Below are positions 1 through 6,840 of a stretch of DNA of 42,942 nucleotides, in pieces; the first letter of the stretch is position 1, and every line of letters begins with the position of its first letter. The translations under genes and the position numbers were made by a program. The notes beneath the pieces are model-generated. The model had not been told where the DNA came from. It was given only the letters and a program-made list of their open reading frames with translations, and searched no databases. Source of the stretch: Gammaproteobacteria bacterium (GTDB taxonomy: Bacteria; Pseudomonadota; Gammaproteobacteria; Pseudomonadales; Pseudohongiellaceae); the NCBI GenBank assembly GCA_009844085.1, contig VYCF01000002.1, positions 1-42,942 on the forward strand. The letters run 5' to 3'.

Positions 1-1
1 C

Positions 2-46
2 CGCTGCCTGGAGGCCCGGGCTCTGGAGGACGCGCTTTCGCGGTGA
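2..46 (+). CDS. possible C-terminal end of a truncated gene
   Basis: The frame beginning at base 2 reads 14 residues rich in Leu, Ala, Glu and Arg and ends at TGA 44-46. Its composition resembles the charged helical C-terminus of a protein that begins left of the window. Too little remains to name a family. A GC-rich imperfect inverted repeat (about 51-95) and a run of eight T (106-113) follow, which could be a transcription end, although the T-run is not directly against the stem. Confidence 0.3.
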   Translation, partial: RCLEARALEDALSR

Positions 47-125
47 GAGCGGCGCCCGCGGTTGCGGTTGCGGCCGCGGGCATCGGCGCCGAACGTCGCG
101 GAGGATTTTTTTTGTCATTCAGTAT

Positions 126-159
126 CTTTGATATATCATTATAACTATGTATATCAAAG
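126..159 (+). promoter_or_regulatory. palindromic operator/promoter region of the GntR gene
   Basis: CTTTGATATA (126-135) and TATATCAAAG (150-159) form a perfect 10-bp inverted repeat with a 14-bp spacer, in an AT-rich block that ends ten bases before the GTG start at 169. Within it, GATATATCATTATAA (130-144) matches the reverse complement of the motif at 4357-4377 at 12 of 15 positions. This is the layout of an autoregulated promoter. Binding by the downstream regulator is inferred from position and shared sequence. Confidence 0.55.
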
Positions 160-168
160 GCGCCCGCC

Positions 169-942
169 GTGAACGCATTCGATACGCTGAGTGACGAGTC
201 CCGGTTCAAGGAACTCGACAAGTCTTCGCCGACGCCGCTGTATTTCCAGCTATACAGCCTGCTGAAGACGCTGATACTCGACGGCACGCTGCCTTACGGC
301 AGCCGCATGCCCACCGAGGAAGTGCTGGCCAACCTGTTCAAGGTTTCCCGGATTACCGCCAAGCGGGCGATGGACGATCTCGCCGGCGAGGGGCTGCTTG
401 CCCGCAGTCGCGGGAAAGGCACTCATGTCATTTACAAGTATTCTCAGCGACCCGTAAAAGCGCCGCTGGTGGGGATGCTGCAGGAAATCGAAACCATGGC
501 GCGCAACAGCCGCGCCCGGGTGGTCCGCTGCAGTTGGCAGGAGCCGCCCCAGGCGATTCGGGACGAATTAGGTTTGGCCACAGGCGAGAAGGCCCTGCAC
601 CTCGTTAGAGTGCGTCAACGCGACAAGCTTGACTTCGGCTATTACACGAGTTGGACCGCCGGCGTGGAGATGCCTTCGAAACCGTCGATATTCGAGACTA
701 CGCCAAGGCTTTCGTATTTTCGCCAGAATGGTTTGGAAGTGACCCACGTAAAACAGACTCTGAGTGCCGAAGCCGCCGATGCCGAGGCAGCCATGGCGCT
801 CGACGTGGCCGAAGGCAGCCCGTTGTTGAGCCTGACACGTCGTTCCTACAACAAGAGCGCCGAAGGCGAGCGCATGCACGATTATCTGCGAGTGCTCTAC
901 AACCCCGAGCATTTCCGCTACGAAATGGATCTTGAGGTCTAA
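169..942 (+). CDS. GntR-family transcriptional regulator, HutC/UTRA type
   Basis: A 257-residue protein with an N-terminal winged helix-turn-helix (about residues 20-90: PLYFQLYSLLKTLI, then PTEEVLANLFKVSRITAKRAMDDL) and a C-terminal ligand-binding UTRA domain (about 105-250), the standard HutC-subfamily layout. Such proteins bind short operators and release them when a small effector, often a pathway substrate or intermediate, binds UTRA. The GTG start at 169 is preceded by AAAGG at 156-160, which overlaps the palindrome at 126-159, so negative autoregulation is plausible. Motifs related to that site occur in both divergent promoters of the catabolic locus at 4357-4377 and 12444-12500, making this gene the best candidate local regulator. 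The ATPase-HNH pair separates it from those targets. The effector is unknown. Confidence 0.9.
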   Translation: MNAFDTLSDESRFKELDKSSPTPLYFQLYSLLKTLILDGTLPYGSRMPTEEVLANLFKVSRITAKRAMDDLAGEGLLARSRGKGTHVIYKYSQRPVKAPLVGMLQEIETMARNSRARVVRCSWQEPPQAIRDELGLATGEKALHLVRVRQRDKLDFGYYTSWTAGVEMPSKPSIFETTPRLSYFRQNGLEVTHVKQTLSAEAADAEAAMALDVAEGSPLLSLTRRSYNKSAEGERMHDYLRVLYNPEHFRYEMDLEV

Positions 943-1014
943 ATGGGATGGAAAAGCCTGCCTATGGCTTATACTCGGACAGGTTGACCCAATTGGTCCG
1001 GTCAGGGGCACGTC

Positions 1015-2379
1015 GTGAGAATTGATCGAATCCGCATAAGAAACTTCAAGAAGTTTGAAGAAAAGGAGCTTGACCTTAACCCGAGGTTTACATTACTCGT
1101 CGGAGACAACGGCGCGGGCAAGACCACTTTGCTGGACGCTTTGGCTGTAGCGGCTGGAATCTGGCTCGTTAAGCCCCCGGATTCTACTTTGGTCGGTTCT
1201 GGCCGGAACATACTGAAATCGGAAATTAGGCTGAAATCCAGCGAAGAGGGAGACAGAACCCAGTTGGTTGAATGTAAGCCGGTTTCGGTAAGGGCGGAAG
1301 GCGAGATTCTCGGAGAACAGTTAAGTTGGCTGCGTGAGATCAGGGCTACGGGTGTCCGAACAAGCAATGCCGGAGCAAAAGCCGCTCTGAATACAATTAG
1401 CCGCCATTTTTCAATGGTCGATGAAGGTCACAAGATCGTAAGCCCCATTGTCGCTTACTACGGTGCGGGACGCGCCTGGTTACCTTCGCGTCGTCGAAGA
1501 CCATCGAATGGAGCGAGCCGTGGACCCGCCCGTCGCTGGGAGGCATTTTACGATTGTTTCGAGGAGCGGATTCGACTCGGCGACATTCAACGTTGGTTCA
1601 GACGTGAAACGATCGCATACGCCAACCAGCGAATTTGGCGACCTGGATTCAATACTGTCAAGCACGCTATCAAGCAATGCGTGCCCGGAGCGGACGATCT
1701 TTGGTACGACGGCGACCGGGGCGAAATCGTCATGTCGATTGATGGCCATGCAAACGCACTGGCAAACCTGAGCGCGGGGCAGAGAATGATGGTCGCCTTG
1801 ATTGCAGATATTGCAATCAAGGTAGTGACCCAAAATGCTCATTTGCTAGTGCAGGATCGAGTCATTGGCTCAGACGACGAGGAACCGGAGGTCTTGAACA
1901 AGACACCGGGCCTAGTGCTGTTGGACGAGATCGATGCGCACCTGCATCCGAAATGGCAAAGAAGAGTAGTTGACGATCTGAAAAGGATGTTTCCACTAAT
2001 CCAGTTTGTCTGCACGTCACATTCTCCGTTTATCATTCAATCGCTGGAACATGACGAATTGAGAACTCTGGATGAAACCGGACCACCGCTTGTAGAGTAC
2101 TCGAATCGTTCGATCGAAGACATCGCGGAAGATATTCAACAAGTAAAGTCGCCCCAGCAAAGCGAGAAAGCGAAAAAACTCAACGACGCCACGGAACGCT
2201 ATTTTTATTTGCTCAAGGGCAAAGGAACGGACGTTAAGCAAGGTGAGTTGGAACGCGCCGAAAAAGAATACCGAGAAGCTTCGGAGCGCTATGGCGGTAG
2301 TCCAGGGCTGGATGCCATCCTCAAGCTCGAAGCGATGGTTCAGGAAGAAAGAGTTCAGAAGAAGGGAAGCTCTCGGTGA
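1015..2379 (+). CDS. ABC-type ATPase of a Septu-like defence pair (PtuA-like)
   Basis: A 454-residue RecF/OLD-type ATPase. Walker A GDNGAGKTT is at residues 30-38, the ABC signature LSAGQ at 252-256, Walker B LVLLDE at 300-305 and the H-loop TSHSP at 334-338; the ABC fold is interrupted by an alpha-helical insertion at about 60-230. The last 100 residues are highly charged and probably coiled-coil. The set of nucleotide-binding motifs is complete, so it should be active. The GTG start at 1015 has AGGGG six bases upstream. The stop overlaps the start of the HNH gene (GTGA at 2376-2379), so the two are translationally coupled. ATPase plus HNH nuclease is the composition of Septu anti-phage systems; the assignment rests on domain order and motifs only. 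Base composition is more AT-rich than in the flanking genes, which suggests horizontal transfer. Confidence 0.85.
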   Translation: MRIDRIRIRNFKKFEEKELDLNPRFTLLVGDNGAGKTTLLDALAVAAGIWLVKPPDSTLVGSGRNILKSEIRLKSSEEGDRTQLVECKPVSVRAEGEILGEQLSWLREIRATGVRTSNAGAKAALNTISRHFSMVDEGHKIVSPIVAYYGAGRAWLPSRRRRPSNGASRGPARRWEAFYDCFEERIRLGDIQRWFRRETIAYANQRIWRPGFNTVKHAIKQCVPGADDLWYDGDRGEIVMSIDGHANALANLSAGQRMMVALIADIAIKVVTQNAHLLVQDRVIGSDDEEPEVLNKTPGLVLLDEIDAHLHPKWQRRVVDDLKRMFPLIQFVCTSHSPFIIQSLEHDELRTLDETGPPLVEYSNRSIEDIAEDIQQVKSPQQSEKAKKLNDATERYFYLLKGKGTDVKQGELERAEKEYREASERYGGSPGLDAILKLEAMVQEERVQKKGSSR

Positions 2380-3065
2380 GACCTGTTGATCGTGGCCCAG
2401 CTCCAAAACAATATTCGAAGTACAGTGACTCAATCTGCGATCTGGAAAGCAGGCTTGGAAGTTATTGCAGCTATTGTGAACGGCGTATGCCGAATGGCTT
2501 GGCGGTCGAACACAAAATTCCAAAGACGCTGCGTTCGGGATTGGAGTTGGACTGGACAAATTTTCTTCTGGGTTGTGTGATCTGCAATTCAATCAAGGGT
2601 GGCACGGTTTCAATCAATCCTGAAGTCCTCTGGCCGGACCTGAACAATACCTTGTTGGCGCTCGATTACTCAAAAGGGGGATTCGTTGGGGTTTCTGAAG
2701 ACTTGGATAGTGTTCTGGAGAGGAGAGCAAAAGCCCTGATTGACCTTGTCGGGTTGGACAGGCATGGAGCCGATGACTGGCCGCGACGGACGCGAAGAGA
2801 CAAACGATGGTCGGAAAGGGAAAAAGTGTGGAGAGTCGCCGAGAAATTCAGGGCCGAATTGGAACAAGCAGGAGAACGTTACGACTCTATCCTTCAGTTG
2901 GCAGTTGATGCTGCCACCGGATTTGGTTTCTTTTCAGTCTGGTTCAAAGTTTTCGAGGACCATTCGGAATTGCGGAACGCTCTGATCAATGCTATTCCGG
3001 GAACCGCTAAAGTGTGCTTCAACGCAGATGCGGACCCAATACCGCGGCCAAACGCGGATATCTGA
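2376..3065 (+). CDS. HNH endonuclease partner of the ATPase (PtuB-like)
   Basis: A 229-residue HNH nuclease. CxxC at residues 31-34 (CSYC), the catalytic EH at 45-46, a second CxxC at 67-70 (CVIC) and N71/K74 form a zinc-stapled HNH core. The opening MRPVDRGPAP and the CSYCER motif resemble the HNH proteins found with PtuA-type ATPases. The remaining 150 residues are helical and may bind the ATPase. The GTG start lies in the last codons of the ATPase gene (4-bp overlap), so both are made from one transcript. In Septu systems the ATPase is thought to control the nuclease; the same role is inferred here. The gene ends 21 bp from the convergent nitrilase-like gene. Confidence 0.82.
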   Translation: MRPVDRGPAPKQYSKYSDSICDLESRLGSYCSYCERRMPNGLAVEHKIPKTLRSGLELDWTNFLLGCVICNSIKGGTVSINPEVLWPDLNNTLLALDYSKGGFVGVSEDLDSVLERRAKALIDLVGLDRHGADDWPRRTRRDKRWSEREKVWRVAEKFRAELEQAGERYDSILQLAVDAATGFGFFSVWFKVFEDHSELRNALINAIPGTAKVCFNADADPIPRPNADI

Positions 3066-3086
3066 TTTCTGATATTCGTTTGAATG

Positions 3087-4031
3087 CTAATTTTGATCGC
3101 GGTCGAGAACGCCTCGACGCGCTGGCACGTTCAGCATGGCGGTTTTGGCTCGTTCGCGGCGCAGGGCCTCTACGTCGAGTTCGGCGAAGGCGCACATGGA
3201 TTCGCCGAAAGCGGCTTCCGCCAGCAGCCTGCCCTTGAAATCCACCACTTGTGAGTGACCGTCGGTAGAATCTTCGGGGAAGCCCGGCCCCGCGATTCCC
3301 GCGCTGTTGGCGGACACCACATACACCTGGTTTTCGAAGGCGCGCGCGCGTTTGGCGATGTTTTTCGGCGTCAGTTGAAAACTGCCTTGCTCGCTGGATG
3401 AGTGGCAGATCACTTCGGCGCCGCGCCGGGCGAGTTCGGAGCTGATTTCGGGAAACAGGATTTCCTCGGAAGCGACACAGGCAAGCCGGCCGATTTCGGT
3501 ATCCGCCACCGGATACAGCGCGTCTTCTCCGCAGATTTCCAGGTATCGCTCAAGCACGTCGTGCGGCGTCGGCGCAAACATGGAAATCTGCCGGCGATAA
3601 CGCAGAATCAACTCGCCCGAAGGATCGATGATGAAACTGCATTGGAAATGGAGGTCGGGAAAATTGTCGTCGGTTTCGTAAGCGTTGCCGGAAAGCCAGA
3701 CGCCGTTGCCGCGGGCCGACTCGCCGAGCAGTTCGTATTCCGGACCGCCGGGGCGCAAACAGGCCCTGGCGCGCCATTCGGCGGGGTCTTCGCCGCGGGG
3801 ATAGCCGGTCAGGAAGTATTCCGGCAGCACCACCAGGCGCGTGTCGTCGCCGCTGTAGGTCTTGATGAATTGCCGGCTGCCGCGGATCAGCCCGTCGCAA
3901 CGTTCGATGCTTGCCCGGATTCGCGCCCTGGCCTCGTCAACCGTGCGGCAATCGTTCACGGCATGGCAGCGCATTTGCAGCGCGAGCGCGGCGTAGGGCG
4001 CGACCGCCTTGTCGTTCCCGCTGCCGTTCAT
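3087..4031 (-). CDS. nitrilase-superfamily protein with altered catalytic triad
   Basis: A 314-residue carbon-nitrogen hydrolase fold protein. Family members hydrolyse nitriles, amides or carbamoyl compounds with a Glu-Lys-Cys triad. The Glu is present (VVLPEYFLTGY). The Lys position in the YRK motif reads Arg (LRYRRQIS). In the Cys motif, normally C-x-x-x-x-FPE, the position five residues before Phe is Ser (SEEILFPE); a Cys lies three residues further upstream and is out of register. By this alignment the triad is Glu-Arg-Ser, so ordinary nitrilase chemistry is doubtful. ATG at 4031 overlaps the stop of the DUF1330 gene (ATGA), giving a two-gene operon with its promoter in the divergent region 4334-4415. 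No signal peptide, so cytoplasmic. Confidence 0.8.
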   Translation of the reverse strand: MNGSGNDKAVAPYAALALQMRCHAVNDCRTVDEARARIRASIERCDGLIRGSRQFIKTYSGDDTRLVVLPEYFLTGYPRGEDPAEWRARACLRPGGPEYELLGESARGNGVWLSGNAYETDDNFPDLHFQCSFIIDPSGELILRYRRQISMFAPTPHDVLERYLEICGEDALYPVADTEIGRLACVASEEILFPEISSELARRGAEVICHSSSEQGSFQLTPKNIAKRARAFENQVYVVSANSAGIAGPGFPEDSTDGHSQVVDFKGRLLAEAAFGESMCAFAELDVEALRRERAKTAMLNVPARRGVLDRDQN

Positions 4032-4333
4032 TCGAGTTTCTCCTTGTGGCGTCCTTCGATCAGCATAACGCGAAATTCGCCGGCGCCTTCGCGCAGTTTC
4101 CGTACTTCCGCGTAATCCGGAGAATTCCAGAAACGGCGCGCGCTTGCCATATCCGGCCAGCGATGCACGACCAGGCGCACATCGCCCCAGTCGCCTTCGA
4201 GCGCCTCCTGCGCGCCGCCGAGCACGAGGTACTCCCCGCCAAAGCGCGCCACCAATTCAGGCACCGCTTGCGCGTAGGCCGCGAATTGTTCGCGATCGGT
4301 GATCACCGCCTCGACTACGAGGTAAGCCGCCAT
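4028..4333 (-). CDS. DUF1330 family protein
   Basis: A 101-residue ferredoxin-like alpha/beta-barrel-fold protein of the DUF1330 type, recognised from the opening AAYLVVEAVITDREQF, the central GGEYLVLGG and the RWPDMASARRFWNSPDY segment. Members are small dimeric proteins, often beside catabolic enzymes; their activity is mostly unknown. The start at 4333 has GGGAG nine bases upstream. It is the first gene of an operon with the nitrilase-like gene (4-bp overlap) and diverges from the DUF1838 gene across an 82-bp promoter region that holds the shared operator motif. A role in the same catabolic route is inferred from that context. Confidence 0.85.
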   Translation of the reverse strand: MAAYLVVEAVITDREQFAAYAQAVPELVARFGGEYLVLGGAQEALEGDWGDVRLVVHRWPDMASARRFWNSPDYAEVRKLREGAGEFRVMLIEGRHKEKLE

Positions 4334-4356
4334 GTCTGGATTCTCCCTGACAGTTG

Positions 4357-4377
4357 TTATATTGTCATATCTTTATA
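4357..4377. promoter_or_regulatory. predicted operator in divergent promoter region
   Basis: An AT-rich site centred on TTGTCATATCTTTATA lies between the divergent starts at 4333 and 4416. The full 21-bp site matches 12456-12476, between the two TonB receptor genes, at 20 of 21 positions. The similarity continues downstream: TGATACGGTCGAAACGAATGC (4383-4403) resembles 12496-12516. A motif repeated at two divergent promoters and related to the site upstream of the GntR gene suggests a common regulator. No binding evidence is available from sequence alone. Confidence 0.6.
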
Positions 4378-4415
4378 CCACGTGATACGGTCGAAACGAA
4401 TGCAGGAGTGACACC

Positions 4416-5306
4416 ATGAAACCTATCTCGCGCCGCCTGGCGTTACAACTGGCGCCCGTCCTGGCTTTGGCGTATGCCGCCGCGGCGCCGGCCGCCGAAC
4501 TCGATCCGGCCACGGCCGAGGGCAATATCGCCATCAACCGCAAGATTCACTGTTCGATGGAAGACGCCTCGCCCCAGGTTTACCAGTGGTTCGGGCGGGC
4601 GTATTCCCGGGTGCCCGGGGAGCCCGACCGGCACCTGTTCAATCTCGACGGAATGAACATCCGGCAATGCGTGAGCATCGACGATCCGGAGCGGGGGCCG
4701 GGCTATCGCATGGTGTCGCGCGAACTGATGCTGTATCTCGACCCGCAGACCAATGAAGTATTGCGCAGTTTCGCCAATCCCTGGACCGGGGCGGACAACG
4801 ACGTCATCCATGTCGCCAACGATCCCGTCAATGGCCGGCCGACTTTCGCCCGCACCGCCGAAGGCGAGGACATTCCCTTCGACTTGCAGGACATCAACGG
4901 CAACTGGCTGATGCGGGTCGAAGTGCCGCTGTTCTACACCAATCCCCTGGGGGGCGAATACCAGACATACGTAGGGGGAACTTATCACGCCACCGAGATC
5001 TTCGATTTCAACGGCGATACCGCGGAATTGCTCGATGCCGAAACTCCGGTGGCGTATCCCGTCGTTTCCTGGGTAAGGCTGGCGCCCTGGCTGCCGTGGA
5101 TGCAGATGGGCAATCGCGTGGGCATGATGTATTTCAACGCCATGGGCCGCAAGCTGGAAGGCTTCGAACAATTGTCGGCGACCATGCGGGACGAGATCGC
5201 CGCGAATTATCCGGAATACGTGGCCCCGCCCGATCTGGACGATTCCAGACCCAACGAGACTTCCTGGACCTTCATGAAGAAGATCATCGACGGAGCGGAC
5301 CGATGA
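4416..5306 (+). CDS. exported DUF1838 family protein
   Basis: A 296-residue protein of the DUF1838 type. An N-terminal signal peptide (ISRRLALQLAPVLALAYAAAAPAAE) places it in the periplasm; the Arg pair before the hydrophobic stretch allows Sec or Tat export. The mature part is rich in Asp, Trp and Tyr and carries the family-like segments FNLDGMNIRQCV, YLDPQTNEVLRSFANPWTG and FYTNPLGGEYQTYVGGTYHATEIFDF (only parts quoted here are diagnostic). No catalytic residues are known for the family. The start at 4416 has AGGAG at 4404-4408. The stop overlaps the next start (ATGA), coupling it to the exported VOC protein; the two may act together on a periplasmic substrate. Confidence 0.82.
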   Translation: MKPISRRLALQLAPVLALAYAAAAPAAELDPATAEGNIAINRKIHCSMEDASPQVYQWFGRAYSRVPGEPDRHLFNLDGMNIRQCVSIDDPERGPGYRMVSRELMLYLDPQTNEVLRSFANPWTGADNDVIHVANDPVNGRPTFARTAEGEDIPFDLQDINGNWLMRVEVPLFYTNPLGGEYQTYVGGTYHATEIFDFNGDTAELLDAETPVAYPVVSWVRLAPWLPWMQMGNRVGMMYFNAMGRKLEGFEQLSATMRDEIAANYPEYVAPPDLDDSRPNETSWTFMKKIIDGADR

Positions 5307-5866
5307 AAATACGATTCGCAGCCGTCCTGGCGGCATGTCTGGCGGCGGGAGCGGCGTTCGCCGATCCTGTGCCCGAAGACCAGCGCGTACCCATCGACCT
5401 GCGCCGCACCACATTGGTCGTAAACGACATCGAGCGCTCGCTCGAGTTCTACCGCGACGCACTCGGCATGGCGGTGATCTACGACAATCTCATTTTGACG
5501 CCCCGCGACGCGGCCGGCGTCGAAGACGCCGAGCGGGCCTTGCGGCTCGTCATGCTGCGGGCGAACGACGATTACATCGGCGTTGTCGGCCTGCTGCAAT
5601 ACTTCAAGCCGGCCAAGGAAACCGTCGATCTCGCCGGCACCTCGTTCATGGAAGGCACGGCGGTGCTGTTGTTCAACGTCGAAGACCTGACGGGCGCTTT
5701 CGCCCGCGCCAGCAGTATCGAAGGCGTTGTGGTGATCGACGAGCCCATGCCGGTTTCCTACCCGTCCTACGATGGAGAGGGCGTGATCGACGTGATCGTG
5801 AGCACCTTGCAGGACCCTGACGGTTTCACCATTGAACTCAATCAACTGCAAAGCGAACTGAGGTAG
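5303..5866 (+). CDS. exported VOC (glyoxalase/dioxygenase-fold) protein
   Basis: A 187-residue protein: an 18-19-residue signal peptide (MKIRFAAVLAACLAAGAAFA) followed by a single vicinal-oxygen-chelate domain (RTTLVVNDIERSLEFYRDALGM ... DPDGFTIELNQ, start and end of the domain). VOC enzymes bind a metal with His/Glu residues; here the terminal Glu (FTIEL) is present, but the usual first-strand His is Thr. The ATG at 5303 overlaps the DUF1838 stop and is preferred over upstream in-frame starts because it begins the signal peptide. Shared RTTL-V-D, LGM and IG-x-x-GLLQ segments show it is a paralogue of the VOC protein at 15122. Secreted VOC proteins are uncommon, and its adjacency to an exported DUF1838 protein points to a periplasmic step. 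Confidence 0.82.
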   Translation: MKIRFAAVLAACLAAGAAFADPVPEDQRVPIDLRRTTLVVNDIERSLEFYRDALGMAVIYDNLILTPRDAAGVEDAERALRLVMLRANDDYIGVVGLLQYFKPAKETVDLAGTSFMEGTAVLLFNVEDLTGAFARASSIEGVVVIDEPMPVSYPSYDGEGVIDVIVSTLQDPDGFTIELNQLQSELR

Positions 5867-5890
5867 GTTGAAGCAGACATTCCGCACGAT

Positions 5891-6022
5891 GTGAGTCGCC
5901 GTCGGCTGGCGGGGGGTTCAGCGGGCGTGCGAGGCATGGATGCCGAGCCCGAAGCCTACAGGGACGTATTAACGGCGTCCGCTGAACCCCCCGCCAGCCG
6001 GCGGCGACGGGTCGAAGCCACT
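5891..6022 (+). repeat. 132-bp structured intergenic repeat, copy A
   Basis: This copy aligns without gaps to the reverse complement of 22932-23063 (114 of 132 identical). Bases 5895-5924 pair with 5979-6008 in a stem of about 30 bp, and GGCAT-GG-ATGCC inside the loop forms a second hairpin. Five differences from copy B occur as paired changes that keep base pairing (repeat positions 16-107, 22-101, 29-94, 39-58 and 44-53), and one more (30-93) becomes a G-T wobble. The element lies at the 3' end of the alpha/beta hydrolase gene and supplies that gene's last 21 codons and stop. Confidence 0.85.
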
Positions 6023-6840
6023 AATTCTGCAACCGCGTCGCCGATGGCCGCGAGCCGCTGTTCCATCGTTGGGCCGCAATGGACCATGCCGATGTTCGCG
6101 GGCAAACCCATGTCGTCGAGGCGGTCGGCGTATTTGCGCAGCATCCCGCCGCGCCAGCGGATGATCCGGGTGGGCGCGGAAACCCCGAACAGGCGGTTGG
6201 CGTCTTCGTTGAGGAAAGCGCCGCGATAGGCGCGGGCGTAATCGGGCCCGGCGCGAAGCTGATCGACCAGCATTGCCTGCCTCGTTTCCAACGGAACGGC
6301 GTCTGCTTGGGCGAAGCGGTGTTCCTCGTCCTGCTCGAACCAGGGAAACCATTGCCAAGTCGCGTTGACCATCTCCCAGGCCTTGCGCAGATGGGCGCCG
6401 TCCTCGCGCGGCGACAGATCGGGGAAATAGCGCGCCAGAATGTATTCGCGCTCGGCGTCGGTGAAGTGAGCGGCGTTGTCGAGCACGAGAAAACGTGCGG
6501 CTTCGGGCCAGGCGCGGGCGAATTCGATGGCGATCTGGGCGCCGGTGGACGAGCCGTAGACGCCGACCCGCTCGAATCCGAGCGCGGCGATGAACTGCCT
6601 GAGCCAGGCCGCGTATCCGCTCAAGTCCTCGCCTGGTTCGGTCAGGGGGTCCGAGGCGCCGTAGCCCGGCGTGTCGGGAGCGACCGCGTATATGCCTTCC
6701 GGCAGCGCGGCCATCGTGGGTTCCATCCAGGCCGACGACAATGGCGAAGCGTGCAACAGGATCAGCGGCAAGCCGCCGCCGCGACAGCGGTAGTGGGTTT
6801 GCGCGCCGTCCGCGAGTTCCACGTAGGCGCGTTTACTCAT
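5956..6840 (-). CDS. alpha/beta hydrolase
   Basis: A 294-residue alpha/beta hydrolase. The oxyanion-side motif LLHASPLSSAW (28-38), the nucleophile elbow GSSTG (96-100, Ser98) and a candidate catalytic His254 (MVHCGP) are visible; Asp121 or a later acid would complete the triad. The fold matches hydrolases of esters, lactones or ring-cleavage products; the substrate is unknown. The ATG at 6840 overlaps the stop of the FAD oxidase gene (ATGA), making it the last gene of the TonB receptor-amine oxidase-FAD oxidase unit. The natural C-terminus appears to be near residue 273: the last 21 residues, including an Arg-rich stretch, are translated from the 132-bp repeat, whose insertion probably replaced the original stop. 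Confidence 0.88.
   Translation of the reverse strand: MSKRAYVELADGAQTHYRCRGGGLPLILLHASPLSSAWMEPTMAALPEGIYAVAPDTPGYGASDPLTEPGEDLSGYAAWLRQFIAALGFERVGVYGSSTGAQIAIEFARAWPEAARFLVLDNAAHFTDAEREYILARYFPDLSPREDGAHLRKAWEMVNATWQWFPWFEQDEEHRFAQADAVPLETRQAMLVDQLRAGPDYARAYRGAFLNEDANRLFGVSAPTRIIRWRGGMLRKYADRLDDMGLPANIGMVHCGPTMEQRLAAIGDAVAELVASTRRRRLAGGSADAVNTSL

Noticed and set aside
51..113. Rho-independent terminator before the GntR gene
   Set aside because: The GC-rich inverted repeat is imperfect and the T-run starts more than ten bases after it.
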